DNA of 64,000 nucleotides from [Clostridium] scindens ATCC 35704 (GCF_004295125.1 NZ_CP036170.1:1545501-1609500); one strand, 5' to 3'. Positions 25,934-35,571 are shown, counted from the first letter of the stretch. Numbers and translations: made by a program. The notes: a model not told the origin generated them from the sequence alone.

Positions 25934-28426
25934 ATGAATATTATTACGAAGACCGCAACATCGAACTTGAAAAGAAATAAAAGCAGGAATATTCTGATCG
26001 GAATTGCGATCCTTCTGACGACGCTGCTTCTTACGATCGTGCCGACGGTTGTCTTTGATGCTATAGATATGGAATTCGTAGCAGTAAATAAGGCTTATCC
26101 TACCTTTCACGCAATGTTTCGGAATGTAGATGAAAAGTCTGCCGAAGAGATGCAAAAGGATGAAAGAATTACGAAAGTAGGCTTAAGGGAGGACCCTGCC
26201 TACATGGTGTGTAGCAATCCGGATGTAAATATCAGCATGGTATACTGTGATGCCAATGCCGCCAAGTTAAACCGGCTGAAGCTTAAGGAAGGAGATTTGC
26301 CGGAAAAGGCAGATGAAATCGTCGTGTCCAGGCACCTCCTCAAGGCTATGGGGCTGGAAGGAGAGATTGGCGATAGAATTACGGTGCCGTTTCAAGCAGT
26401 AGAAGACGGCGGGCTTGGGATGGAACAGGTCAAGGAATTTACCATTACCGGTTTTAGCAAGGATTCCAAAGCGACGATTGAAAAAGGGATATATTCTGCC
26501 ATGGTTTCTAAAGCATTTACAGAAGAAATCATTCCCGAGGGAGCCCACAAGTACCGGGTATATTTTCGGATCGCCGGACCAGAGCGCATGACGACGGATG
26601 CGATCGAAGCGCAGATTAAAGAGATTGGAGAGGAATATAAGCTGAATGCCACTGACATCGTAGATAATGGAGAGTATCTCAACGCCAATTATGTGGACCC
26701 GGCAATGTACAGCGGTATGGCAGGGCTGATGGTTATAATCGTCCTGGCGGGCATCATTACGATCTACAGCATCTATTACGTGTCCATGATGAACAAGGTA
26801 CAGGAATATGGAAAGTTAAGAGCGATTGGCGCGACAAAACGCCAGATAAGGAAACTGGTCTTCCGGGAAGGGTTCGCAGTGGCTCTGATCGCAATCCCTA
26901 TTGGTTTGGCACTTGGATCGCTGGCAAGCATACTTATCGTCCATGGGATGCTTGATACCAGTACGGGCGTGAGCAATTCCCTGGCGAAGTATATGAGGGA
27001 AGCTGTGGAGTCATCAGAAGTAGCGCTGATCAAGCCGTGGATACTTCTTCTGGCAGCCGTGGTATCTCTGGCAGCCGTATATCTGTCTCTGGTGCGCCCG
27101 ATGCAGGTGGCGAGCAAAATATCAGCAATTGAGGCAATCCGCTATCAGGGCCAGGGAAGCAAGAAGAAAAAGGCAAAAGAAAGAAAAGGCTATCAGGAAC
27201 TGAATACCAGGAAGTTAACGATGTCCAATCTGGGTAGGAATAAGAGCCGTACCGTGATTACCATAGTGACTCTTGGCATTACCGGCATCTTCTTTATGGT
27301 GGTAGCGACCGTGCTAAGCTGCATGACTCCAGAATCCATGACCACCCAGGACATCCGTGGAGACGTGTCCATTTCCATAGATTTCGAGAGCGGAAACCAG
27401 ATGCATCCGGAAAGAGAATTGTATAAGATACAGCAGAATAATCCGCTGTCGGAAGAGTTAAAAGAACAGATACTGGCAATTGATGGAGTAAAAGAGATCG
27501 AAGTGCAGACAACGGCTCAGGCAGCAATCCAGGAAGTGCTGGAAGAAGGAAAGCCAATGGAGACTTTTCCGACAGGCATCGAGGATGGCGCGCTTGAGGA
27601 ATTGAAGAAGTATGTGGTAGAGGGAAGCCTTGACGATGCGAAATTAAAGGATGGAAAAGGAATTATCCTTAATTCGAATGGCTTTCTACTATCCCAAAGT
27701 GGAAAAGGATTCAATATCGGAGACAAGGTGCATCTGGATATCAAGGATGGAGAAGACTCTGTCAGCAGGGAATTCGAGATTGTCGCGATTACTAAGCACG
27801 CGCCATATTCGCTGGCGGGCTACGATATTTCTCTGCCAAGTTCGGCGCTTCAGGAACTTTGTAAAAACAATCTGACAGACAGATATAACATTATGGCAGA
27901 AAAAGGAAAAGCAGCCAGTGTTACCAAAGCGGTAGAGGCGCTGGTAGAAAATCAGGAATTTCTGGATATTGATACTTATCAGGAATTATATAAGCAGGCG
28001 GAGACGCAGATTGGCTTCATGATGTATGGATGCTACGGACTGCTGTTCGTATTCGGGCTGATCGGCATCCTGAACCTTGTAAATACCATGATCAACAGCG
28101 TCTATGTCAGGCGGAGAGAACTTGGCATGCTGCAGGCCATCGGCCTGTCAGGGAAACAGACTGTGAACATGCTGCAGCTGGAGGGCCTGTTCTATACGGC
28201 GGGCACGCTGGTACTGTCCCTTGGCCTGGGCAGCCTTCTGGGATATCTGGCCTTCCTTTGGGCAAGGGAAGAAGGGATAATGTCCATCCGGACCTATCAC
28301 TATCCGGCAGGGCCGGCAATTATACTGGTAGTGGTGGTACTGCTTGTGCAGCTGCTGATTACCTATTTGGTAAATCTGAACTTTAAGAAATCAAGCTTGA
28401 TTGAGAGAATCAGGTTTGCAGAATAA
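25934..28426 (+). CDS. FtsX/MacB-type ABC permease
   Basis: 830 residues. One helix at about 18-40 is followed by a large external domain, three helices at about 260-400 (first FtsX domain), a helix near 435-460 with a second external domain of about 240 residues, and three more helices near 690-815 (second FtsX domain; RRRELGMLQAIGLSGKQTVN). This is a mechanotransmission-type permease with duplicated FtsX core. Together with the preceding ATPase and two-component system it forms a module of the kind that removes or senses cell-envelope antimicrobials, by inference from context. Confidence 0.92.
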   Translation: MNIITKTATSNLKRNKSRNILIGIAILLTTLLLTIVPTVVFDAIDMEFVAVNKAYPTFHAMFRNVDEKSAEEMQKDERITKVGLREDPAYMVCSNPDVNISMVYCDANAAKLNRLKLKEGDLPEKADEIVVSRHLLKAMGLEGEIGDRITVPFQAVEDGGLGMEQVKEFTITGFSKDSKATIEKGIYSAMVSKAFTEEIIPEGAHKYRVYFRIAGPERMTTDAIEAQIKEIGEEYKLNATDIVDNGEYLNANYVDPAMYSGMAGLMVIIVLAGIITIYSIYYVSMMNKVQEYGKLRAIGATKRQIRKLVFREGFAVALIAIPIGLALGSLASILIVHGMLDTSTGVSNSLAKYMREAVESSEVALIKPWILLLAAVVSLAAVYLSLVRPMQVASKISAIEAIRYQGQGSKKKKAKERKGYQELNTRKLTMSNLGRNKSRTVITIVTLGITGIFFMVVATVLSCMTPESMTTQDIRGDVSISIDFESGNQMHPERELYKIQQNNPLSEELKEQILAIDGVKEIEVQTTAQAAIQEVLEEGKPMETFPTGIEDGALEELKKYVVEGSLDDAKLKDGKGIILNSNGFLLSQSGKGFNIGDKVHLDIKDGEDSVSREFEIVAITKHAPYSLAGYDISLPSSALQELCKNNLTDRYNIMAEKGKAASVTKAVEALVENQEFLDIDTYQELYKQAETQIGFMMYGCYGLLFVFGLIGILNLVNTMINSVYVRRRELGMLQAIGLSGKQTVNMLQLEGLFYTAGTLVLSLGLGSLLGYLAFLWAREEGIMSIRTYHYPAGPAIILVVVVLLVQLLITYLVNLNFKKSSLIERIRFAE

Positions 28427-28797
28427 AGGATAGGAAGGAAAGGGATGAATCCTTTTGGAGGGCTTCATCCCTTTCTTTATTTACAATTTTGGATAATCGT
28501 AAAAGATTAAGAATGGTATCACGTACCTGTCGCGCCTGAGGGGAGAGGCTATAATCTTTTGCGGATATAAGAGCTAGTTCCCAGTGCGCCTCTTCTGACG
28601 GAAGCGGGACTACTTCCTGATCCGGACAGACTTGCATCATATTTTCTACCATAACTGCCGTATCATAGATCATCGGTTCAAAGCCGTGGAGGCGGCAATT
28701 TCTTTGCGGTATCTTTGGAATCGTCCTTACTCTGGCAGGCCGCCAAAGATAGCGTCAGTACCGCAATCATCAGCACGGCGATCAGTTTCTTTTTCAT
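28410..28797 (-). pseudogene. Lipoprotein N-terminus fused by deletion to LysR C-terminus
   Basis: From ATG at 28797 (with AGGAAA before it) the frame reads MKKKLIAVLMIAVLTLSLAA then CQSKDDSKD, a lipoprotein signal, and stops at 28678. In another frame from about 28705 the sequence CRLHGFEPMIYDTAVMVE, then VVPLPSEEAHWELALIS, matches the end of a LysR ligand-binding domain and runs to 28410. Two unrelated genes therefore meet at about 28700, and both are dead. Confidence 0.65.
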
Positions 28798-28799
28798 AG

Positions 28800-29100
28800 A
28801 TATTTTTCCTTTCTTTCCTTAAGGTGGGGCTTGCTAAGACCATGATAATTATATATGGAAAAATGATGAAAGTATATGGGGGCCTTTGTAATGACATATT
28901 ATTCCATAATATTACAGTTTAGAATTCGGCATTCCGAATTCCTGAGTTGACGCAATACATTATAAAGAATGTAATTGCAATATGAAGTTCGAACTTCAGA
29001 ATTAATGGAGGCACCTTGAAAATAGAATAATAAGACTGGACGAAGCGTCTTTCAGTACATAAAAAGCATCTATTCTGGCATACTAATTCCGGGGTGATAG
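28800..29100. other. Intergenic region with two perfect palindromes
   Basis: No gene is visible. GAATTCGGCATTCCGAATTC (28922-28941) and GAAGTTCGAACTTC (28984-28997) are perfect inverted repeats, the first with a four-base loop. A TTGACG (28944-28949) with TGTAAT 17 bp later could be a promoter. An AATGGAGG ribosome-like site then leads into a four-codon frame, which looks like the start of a lost gene. Confidence 0.4.
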
Positions 29101-29101
29101 T

Positions 29102-29248
29102 ATGGATAAAAAGCAGCAGGAGAAACAGAACCGGCAGAAGAATTTGGATCAATACAACAGTGTGACCGAGAAGGTAAAGCCGGAGAATCAAAACCAGGAG
29201 CATAACGCAAGAAAAGAAGCAGTAGATGTGAAAATGAGACAGGTATAA
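29102..29248 (+). CDS. Small charged protein, 48 residues
   Basis: The frame reads MDKKQQEKQNRQKNLDQYNS and ends VDVKMRQV. It is very polar, rich in K, Q, E and N, and probably unstructured or helical. GGGGTGATAG precedes the ATG, and a strong terminator follows at 29262, so it is a complete one-gene unit. I do not recognise a named family. Confidence 0.6.
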   Translation: MDKKQQEKQNRQKNLDQYNSVTEKVKPENQNQEHNARKEAVDVKMRQV

Positions 29249-29261
29249 GACTGGAACAAAG

Positions 29262-29300
29262 CAAAGAAAGGCATCCGCAATGGGTGCCTTTCTTTGCTTT
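29262..29300 (+). terminator. Rho-independent terminator
   Basis: AAAGAAAGGCA pairs with TGCCTTTCTTT around a ten-base loop. A- and T-rich sides make it usable in both directions, ending the small ORF and the AraC remnant. Confidence 0.8.
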
Positions 29301-29319
29301 TGATATCCAAAAATAGTAG

Positions 29320-29850
29320 TATGTGTTGTTCTTAACGTACAAGTCTATCATAAGCCATTTTTTGTCCATTTCCTTGTACTTTTCTGCCATAAATGGCTTT
29401 GTAACCAATTTGTGATTTGGAAGCCAAGTTTCAAACAGATATTTATTTGCTTGATTTAAAGCAGTAGAGACAAGGTACATCGATTCCCGTACTTTCTCCA
29501 ACAGGAATTTGTTCAGCAACATTTACTGGTTTTTCAAAACCAAAATATGTTTCAGTTGTCCTTAATGTTTTTCTTTGAATTTCTAAAACAATATCGCCTA
29601 CAATCAATGGGACATTTTCATCAATCATGACATAACGTGAAGAAAGTTTCGGCTTATCAAATGTATTTAACATTGGAATACTCTTTCTATATTCATCAGG
29701 TGATGATTTCTTGACTAATCTTTTAAACAAGTGTTGATAATAGAATGTAGAGAGACAAGCGATTTTCGCCAATTTCTCTGTTTCAATTTTCTCATTCAAA
29801 TGCTGTTCAATATAATTTAATGACATCTCAATAGTTTCATATGCGTACAT
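29320..29850 (-). pseudogene. AraC-family regulator with internal deletion and frameshift
   Basis: From 29850 the protein starts MYAYETIEMSLNYIEQHLNE and has the first AraC helix-turn-helix (LAKIACLSTFYYQHLFKRLV). It then jumps to SSPDEYRKSIPMLNTFDKP, which normally follows the second helix-turn-helix, so about 45 residues are lost in frame. A GyrI-like effector domain continues (YVMIDENVPLIVGDIVLEIQ). The frame is broken near 29500, and its end (FETWLPNHKLV, DLYVKNNTYYY) lies in another frame. The sequence is AT-rich compared with its surroundings. Confidence 0.75.
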
Positions 29851-30074
29851 ATCTGTACCTCCTAATATAATTCATAGTTAAAGTATATATAAAAAATTTT
29901 TATTCGGCTTGTCGCACAATGCTAATTTATTCAGTAATTAAGAAAAACACTTGGATAATACGTTTTATATTTTCCCTTGCAAATCCACCTACTGTTTAAT
30001 ATTATCCTATAATCTTCCGGTTACTATCTTTATGTCGTAGAAATAATAAAGAAAAGGATTTTTTAATGCAACTC

Positions 30075-30102
30075 TTTACTTTTGGCTGGTAAGTGTTATA
30101 CT
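30075..30102 (+). promoter_or_regulatory. tRNA promoter
   Basis: TTTACT (30075-30080) and TATACT (30097-30102) with a 16-bp spacer end nine bases before the tRNA. Confidence 0.6.
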
Positions 30103-30110
30103 AATTTCAT

Positions 30111-30183
30111 GGGGTATTAGCGCAGTTGGGAGCGCGCAACATTCGCATTGTTGAGGTCACGGGTTCGAATCCCGTATACTCCA
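30111..30183 (+). tRNA. tRNA-Ala (anticodon CGC)
   Basis: A full cloverleaf: acceptor GGGGTAT/ATACTCC, D stem GCGC/GCGC, anticodon stem CAACA/TGTTG with loop TTCGCAT, T arm ACGGG-TTCGAAT-CCCGT, and discriminator A. The anticodon CGC (30144-30146) reads GCG. The G3-U70 wobble pair (30113 with 30180), the identity element for alanyl-tRNA synthetase, is present. CCA is not encoded. Confidence 0.96.
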
Positions 30184-30201
30184 TTTTTTATTTTCTTTCA
30201 T

Positions 30202-30245
30202 AAATCCGCAAATCCCGTATTTTCAAGGGACTGCGGATTTTAAAG
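30202..30245 (+). terminator. Terminator of the tRNA unit
   Basis: AAATCCGCA (30202-30210) pairs with TGCGGATTT (30232-30240), with inner TCCC/GGGA. Confidence 0.65.
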
Positions 30246-30247
30246 TT

Positions 30248-30284
30248 ATAGGGTATATTTCTTTTTAACTAAGAAAACATACCC
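30248..30284. repeat. Inverted repeat
   Basis: GGGTAT-A-TTTCTT pairs with AAGAAA-AC-ATACCC around a short loop. It has no T-run and no adjacent gene start, so its role is open. Confidence 0.45.
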
Positions 30285-30395
30285 ACGTGCAACACGAAAT
30301 AGTATAGAGACTTTGCCGAAACTTCCTAAGGGCATGAAGCCGCGGCATGTCCATGTAATGGATGTAATCGGAGAAATGGAGGAGCGAGGGCGGCT

Positions 30396-30712
30396 ATGGC
30401 AGAGGAGAATAAAAAGGAAGCATCATTTACACAAGGTCCTATCTTTGGCTTAATTGTAAGATTTGCCCTGCCAGTGCTGGTGGTCCTTGTGCTGCAGGCA
30501 GCCTACGGCGCCGTAGACTTACTGGTAGTCGGGCAATTTGGGGATGTTGCCAGCATATCGGGGAGAAGAGACCTAAGGCTGCCGGAGACGCGGTAGGGAC
30601 GACAATCGTACTGTTTTTCATCATTGGCATTACGCTTACCGTGATTTTAGAAATCTTTGCGGGAAATATCGCCGAGATCATGAGAAGAAGAAAACAGAAG
30701 AAAACAGCCTGA
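30396..30712 (+). pseudogene. MATE efflux pump with large internal deletion
   Basis: From ATG 30396 the frame reads FTQGPIFGLIVRFALPVLVV then LLVVGQFGDVASISG, the first helix of MATE transporters, and then runs out of frame to a stop at 30596. From 30567 another frame gives GEKRPKAAGDAVGTTIVLFF and IGITLTVILEIFAGNIAEIM, the third MATE helix, ending at 30712. About 35 codons between SISG and GEKRPK are gone, and the C-terminal nine helices are missing. The junction sits in a GGGG run. Confidence 0.75.
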
Positions 30713-30721
30713 AAAGATGTA

Positions 30722-30956
30722 TTGACATGAGGTGTTCCATAGTTTATAATTGAGACAAATTTTTAGACAGAGGTAGTTTATGTTAATTGTAGGGAGAGTC
30801 TTATAGACAACGAATTGAAGAGTTGAGAAGAGGTAACTATAGGTTAGAGGTATAGTTATGTTCTTTTTGTCTGCCTTACAAGATGCTAACATACACTTCT
30901 GACAGAGAACGGTAAATGGAATGATAAAGCATGGCTGTATGGTCATGCTTTTTTTA
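30722..30956 (+). ncRNA. Short transcription unit, candidate structured RNA
   Basis: TTGACA (30722-30727) and TATAAT (30745-30750) have a 17-bp spacer, and an intrinsic terminator AAAGCATG/CATGCTTT plus seven T ends at 30956. Between them about 175 bases hold no credible protein. A hairpin TAACTATA/TATAGTTA (30834-30841, 30851-30858), a small GTCT-TAT-AGAC hairpin and a possible long-range pair AGACAAA (30753-30759) with TTTGTCT (30866-30872) suggest structure, though the last overlaps the likely start site. Tiny frames (8 and 14 codons) exist. I cannot assign it to a known RNA family. Confidence 0.5.
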
Positions 30957-30997
30957 TCCTATTTTGTAGAATTCTATTTAAGATAACTCTGTCCGAT

Positions 30998-31048
30998 AAC
31001 GCCACAGAAGCGGTATGCCCATACAAAGGCAGAAGTTTTTGTGGCGTT
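30998..31048 (+). promoter_or_regulatory. Leader hairpin before the MutS2-like gene
   Basis: AACGCCACA (30998-31006) and TGTGGCGTT (31040-31048) pair perfectly and enclose a second stem GTATG/CATAC. There is no T-run, so it is not a terminator; it may be a regulatory leader or mRNA stabiliser. Confidence 0.4.
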
Positions 31049-31080
31049 TATAAATATATGATTCGAATGGAGAGATTGAA

Positions 31081-32982
31081 ATGACAGATACGGAAAAGAT
31101 ATTAGAATTTGACCGGATAAAGGAAAAACTGGCAGAATTGGCATGCACAGAAAAAGCCAGACTGCAGATACAGGAGCTGAAGCCCAGCTTAAGCGAGTTG
31201 GAGGTAAAGGCCTTTCAGAGGGAGACTACGGAAGCCAGAAAAATGATAGAAATCTGCGGAAATCCGCCGGTCACGGCACTACAGGGAGTTGACGGATGGA
31301 TAGAATTTGCGTCCAAAGGCGGCTGTCTGACTCCCCGGCAGCTGGAACAGATATCCATGGTACTGGCTGCGGTAAGGCGGCTGAAGGACTATTTGCGCAG
31401 GGGAAAGGAGCATGAGATAGGCCTGGCTTATTATGAGGAGAATCTGGACGGACTCGATGACATTCGAGAGGAATTGGGCAGCAAGATCAGGAACGAAAGG
31501 GTGGACGATTATGCGTCCAAAACGCTTAAGTCGCTGCGGGAAGCGATCGATCGGGCGGAAACAAAGATGCATGAAAAGGCAGACGCTATCCTGAAGGCAA
31601 ATAAGCAGTATATGGCAGATAATTTCAGCACGTTAAGAAATGGGCGCATCTGCGTACCAGTGAAAAAGGAATACAAATTCAAGATCCAAGGCTCCGTCAT
31701 AGATAAATCGTCCACAGGGAGCACGCTGTTTATGGAGCCTTTGCAGGTTGCCAGACTTTACGATGAAGTGCAGGAATTGAAGATTGACGAAGAAAATGAG
31801 GAAATCCGCATTCTGTACACGCTGTCTTCCATCCTGTCGGATAAGGAAGAGATAATCCGGTCAAACAGCCGAACCGTAGAAAAACTGGACTTTATCTTTG
31901 CAAAGGGTAAGCTAAGTCTGGAACAGGAGGGGATTCAGCCGGAGATAAATACGGACAGACATATCCGGATCAAGAATGGAAGACATCCTCTGATGGATAA
32001 GGCAGTGAACATACCATTGAACTTTGAGATCGGAAATGGGATCAATGGGGTGATCATTACCGGTCCTAACACAGGGGGCAAGACGGTGGCGATTAAGACC
32101 GTGGCCCTCAATTGCATGATGGCCCAGTGCGGCCTTCACGTACCCTGCGAGGAGGCGGAGATCTGCATGAATAATGCGATTCTGTGCGACATAGGGGATG
32201 GGCAGAACCTCTCTGAAAATCTGTCCACATTCTCGGCTCACATCACGAATGTCCTGGACATTCTCAAAAAGGCAGGAAGAGATAGCCTGGTTGTTATGGA
32301 CGAACTGGGATCAGGGACGGATCCGGCAGAAGGCATGGGGATTGCCATAGCCATCTTGGAAGAATTGAAGAAGAGCAAAGCATTATTTCTGGCTACCACG
32401 CATTATCCGGAGGTAAAAGAGTATGCCCGCAGAACAGAAGGGATCATCAATGCCAGAATGACCTTTGATAAGGAAAGCCTGAGGCCTCTTTATCAACTGG
32501 TTATCGGAGAGGCTGGGGAGAGTTGCGCCTTTTATATCGCCGGGAAACTGGGAATGCCGGGATACATGCTGAGCAGGGCGGCAAAGGCGGCCTATGGCAG
32601 CGAGGGAGAAACTAAAATAGAAGGAATGGCAGGAAATGAAGGATTGAAGAAATCTTCCCATCCGAAGATACAGAAAATAAAGAAGGCCGTCACGCAGAAG
32701 GAGGCTAAGAAGTACCGGATCGGCGATAGCGTGATGGTATATCCGGAGAAGAAGATTGGGATCATATGCAGGATGGCGGATGAAAAAGGGATGCTTCAGG
32801 TACAGATGAAAAAGGAAAAGAGGTGGGTCAGCCATAAGCGGATAAAGCTGCATGTGGCGGCGGAACAGCTTTATCCGGAAGACTATGATTTTTCTATTAT
32901 ATTTGACAGCGTCGAAAAACGGAAGGCGCAGCATGACATGAAGCGCAAATACGTGGACGCCGAATTGACATATGAAGAATAA
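31081..32982 (+). CDS. MutS2-like ATPase without Smr domain
   Basis: 633 residues. The N-terminal lever region is MutS2-like (LEFDRIKEKLAELACTEKAR). The ABC ATPase has Walker A ITGPNTGGKTVAIKTVAL and Walker B VVMDELGSGTDPAEG. MutS2 proteins usually have about 790 residues and end in an Smr nuclease domain, which is absent here, replaced by a basic tail (KRKAQHDMKRKYVDAELTYE). It therefore is a MutS-domain V protein of the MutS2 branch that probably binds branched DNA or stalled ribosomes but cannot cut. GGAGAG precedes the ATG. Confidence 0.85.
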   Translation: MTDTEKILEFDRIKEKLAELACTEKARLQIQELKPSLSELEVKAFQRETTEARKMIEICGNPPVTALQGVDGWIEFASKGGCLTPRQLEQISMVLAAVRRLKDYLRRGKEHEIGLAYYEENLDGLDDIREELGSKIRNERVDDYASKTLKSLREAIDRAETKMHEKADAILKANKQYMADNFSTLRNGRICVPVKKEYKFKIQGSVIDKSSTGSTLFMEPLQVARLYDEVQELKIDEENEEIRILYTLSSILSDKEEIIRSNSRTVEKLDFIFAKGKLSLEQEGIQPEINTDRHIRIKNGRHPLMDKAVNIPLNFEIGNGINGVIITGPNTGGKTVAIKTVALNCMMAQCGLHVPCEEAEICMNNAILCDIGDGQNLSENLSTFSAHITNVLDILKKAGRDSLVVMDELGSGTDPAEGMGIAIAILEELKKSKALFLATTHYPEVKEYARRTEGIINARMTFDKESLRPLYQLVIGEAGESCAFYIAGKLGMPGYMLSRAAKAAYGSEGETKIEGMAGNEGLKKSSHPKIQKIKKAVTQKEAKKYRIGDSVMVYPEKKIGIICRMADEKGMLQVQMKKEKRWVSHKRIKLHVAAEQLYPEDYDFSIIFDSVEKRKAQHDMKRKYVDAELTYEE

Positions 32983-33005
32983 AGTAGATCTGCTGCCTTG
33001 GAGGC

Positions 33006-33899
33006 CTAGAAGAAGGGATATTGGATGACAAAGTCAGTGAAGGACCGTATGGCTGGATAATCCAACAGTTCCTTAAGCGTGACGTAGTAAATGGTACGAA
33101 GGAGTACATTTTCCAAAGGAACAATCCTGCAGTCCTCCGTTTTCAGAGCCTGCGCGATAGAGTTTGAGGCAAATCCTATAGCCAGGTTCTGGCTGGCCAG
33201 CTGCATGACGATATCAGACTGGCTTGTCTCGCAAAGTATGCGGGGCGCAATATAATGCTGATCGAAGACCTGCTCCAGTTCCTTGCGAAATGCAGACTCT
33301 TTTGCAGGCATAATGATATTTTCCGACTGCAAATCCTGCATGGAAATAAATGGCCGGGCAGATAGAGGATTCTGCCGGGAAACAATGGCCACATAACGGT
33401 CATCCATAATCCGGTGGGAAAATAAATCTTCCTTATGCTGGAGCGCAGCCTCGGAACTGATTACAAACGCCGCGTTGATAGAGCGGGAATCCAGCATCTG
33501 CAGCAGCGTATTGCTGCCGTCTACGGTCAGCGAATAGGAGATGCCAGGATAAATGCGGTGATAATCCGTAAGTATATGAGAAAGATTCAGATAGCTGGCT
33601 ACCCATAAAAGCCCTATGCGGAGCGTTCCATTCTGAAGCTGGCTGTGCTTCTGCATCAGGTCCGATAATTGATCGACTTCATTTACGATACGCCGGGCAG
33701 ACTTTAGAAACTGCTCTCCGGCATCCGTCAGGGTGACGGATTTGGGGTGGCGCACGAACAGGGCAATGCCAAGTTCTTTCTCCAGATTGATGATCTGCTG
33801 GGACAGAGATGGCTGCGCGAGGAATAATTTCTTCGCGGCGGCAGAAAAACTTTTATTTTCAGCAACTGCAAGGACGTAGCGTAATTGGTGGATTTGCAT
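33006..33899 (-). CDS. LysR-family transcriptional regulator
   Basis: 297 residues. The winged helix reads MQIHQLRYVLAVAENKSFSA and AAKKLFLAQPSLSQQIINLE, followed by the linker helix and a two-lobed effector domain. It is divergent from the transporter-oxidoreductase-chorismate mutase operon at 34083, 183 bases away, and should control it in response to the transported compound. Confidence 0.92.
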   Translation of the reverse strand: MQIHQLRYVLAVAENKSFSAAAKKLFLAQPSLSQQIINLEKELGIALFVRHPKSVTLTDAGEQFLKSARRIVNEVDQLSDLMQKHSQLQNGTLRIGLLWVASYLNLSHILTDYHRIYPGISYSLTVDGSNTLLQMLDSRSINAAFVISSEAALQHKEDLFSHRIMDDRYVAIVSRQNPLSARPFISMQDLQSENIIMPAKESAFRKELEQVFDQHYIAPRILCETSQSDIVMQLASQNLAIGFASNSIAQALKTEDCRIVPLENVLLRTIYYVTLKELLDYPAIRSFTDFVIQYPFF

Positions 33900-34082
33900 A
33901 ATAAATCTCCCCTCATGAAAGTGAATGGCGTGCAGGATTGGGCATTCCTACGAAAATTGAAATACCTATAGGATTAAACTATCGACTATATAATATATGA
34001 ATATTTTACAAATAGCAAGCGGACAGATATGATAAACCTATCAAAAATAAAAGACTTGAAGGATGAGAGGAGAAGAAAGAAC

Positions 34083-35540
34083 ATGGGAAAAAGAGATACA
34101 AAAGCAAATGTATTCTTAATACTGGCTCTTGCAGTTATCATAGGGTCAAGGCTGATGCCGGGAATAGGAGGATTGTCGGCGGATGCGATGGCAGTGCTGG
34201 GAGTATTCTTCGGATCATTGATTATGTGGATCGGGATATCCATTGACTGGCCAAGCATGATCACGCTGCTGGCGCTTGGAATCATACCTGTATTTGGATT
34301 TTCCGGCACCTTTGCCGGAGCCTTTGGCAATACGACGGTGGCGTTCTTGATATTCACGTTCATGCTGGTATATCCGTTGTCAAAGACAAATTTTGTAAGA
34401 AGATGTACGATATCATTTATTACGAATAAAATTGCGCGCAAGGGTCCGTGGTATTTTATCTGCTTCTTGTTAGCGGCAGTGACATTTATGGGATTATTCA
34501 TTTCCCCTTCCGTGCTGTTTGTAGCGTTCATGCCATTCCTGGAAGACATTTTCCAGGTTTTGGAGTTAAAGAAAGGCGGAAAGGCAGCCAATGTAATCAT
34601 GATGGGAACGGCATTCTGCATAAGCCTGTCCTCAGGCATGACTGCCATCGGGCACGTATGGCCGACTATGGCCATTGGCTACTATACGGCAGCGACAGGA
34701 AATGACGTGAACCAGTTCCAGTATATGGCAATGGGGATTCCTACGGGAATCATTCTGATCATACTTCTGATTCTGGTATTTAAGTTTCTCTATCGCCCGG
34801 ATGATGTAGGGGAGATACGGCCGGAAAAGGCAATGAATCTTCGGGGGACTGTGCCTGCGGCTGACCGGAAGGAAAAGATTATTCTGGGAGTCATGTTTCT
34901 GACCGTCTTGCTTTGGGTTGCGCCAAGCCTGATCAAGGGAATTCTGCCGGAAGTATATACGATGGTAAACAGCTGGTCAACGGCAATGCCTCCGCTATTG
35001 GGCTGCGTACTGCTCTTTATCTTCCAGGTTGACGGGGAACGGATTATGAACTTCCGGGAAGTTGCCAGCAAAGGCGTATTATGGGGCAGCGTACTGATGA
35101 CCGCGGCAGCCACCCAGTTAGGCGCGTGCCTGACCAATGAGAACATTGGCATCAGTACATGGCTGACTGGTACGCTTGAGCCGCTGACCAAAAGCCTGCC
35201 CGTGATCGGACTGATCCTATTCTTCATGACATGGGCGGTTGTAGAAACGAATTTTTCATCCAATATTGTTACGACGACGGTTGTCAGCGCGGTCGCGTTA
35301 TCGGTACTGACCGCGTTGCCAGAAGGCTCTGTCAATGTTGGGGCGGTAGTGTGCATGGTAGGATTTGCGGCAGGAATCTGCAATATGACTCCGGCAGGGC
35401 AGAGCACAGTCAATACGGTTGCCATTGGCTCAGGATGGACGGATACGAAATCCATGTTTGTCTGGGGCGGCGTATTTGCGGTAATGGCGATTCTGGTGCT
35501 GAGTTTTATCGCATATCCGTTGGGAACGCTCGTAATCTAG
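34083..35540 (+). CDS. SLC13/DASS-family anion transporter
   Basis: 485 residues from ATG 34083, with GAGGAG before it. About eleven to twelve membrane helices are visible. The duplicated substrate-loop motifs lie near SSGMTAIGHVWP and ETNFSSNIVTTTVVSAV, resembling the SNT motifs of divalent anion:Na+ symporters. It should import a di- or tricarboxylate or similar acid. It is the first gene of a three-gene unit. Confidence 0.85.
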   Translation: MGKRDTKANVFLILALAVIIGSRLMPGIGGLSADAMAVLGVFFGSLIMWIGISIDWPSMITLLALGIIPVFGFSGTFAGAFGNTTVAFLIFTFMLVYPLSKTNFVRRCTISFITNKIARKGPWYFICFLLAAVTFMGLFISPSVLFVAFMPFLEDIFQVLELKKGGKAANVIMMGTAFCISLSSGMTAIGHVWPTMAIGYYTAATGNDVNQFQYMAMGIPTGIILIILLILVFKFLYRPDDVGEIRPEKAMNLRGTVPAADRKEKIILGVMFLTVLLWVAPSLIKGILPEVYTMVNSWSTAMPPLLGCVLLFIFQVDGERIMNFREVASKGVLWGSVLMTAAATQLGACLTNENIGISTWLTGTLEPLTKSLPVIGLILFFMTWAVVETNFSSNIVTTTVVSAVALSVLTALPEGSVNVGAVVCMVGFAAGICNMTPAGQSTVNTVAIGSGWTDTKSMFVWGGVFAVMAILVLSFIAYPLGTLVI

Positions 35541-35571
35541 GAAACGCAAAATAGCAGGGAGGAACAGTAGC

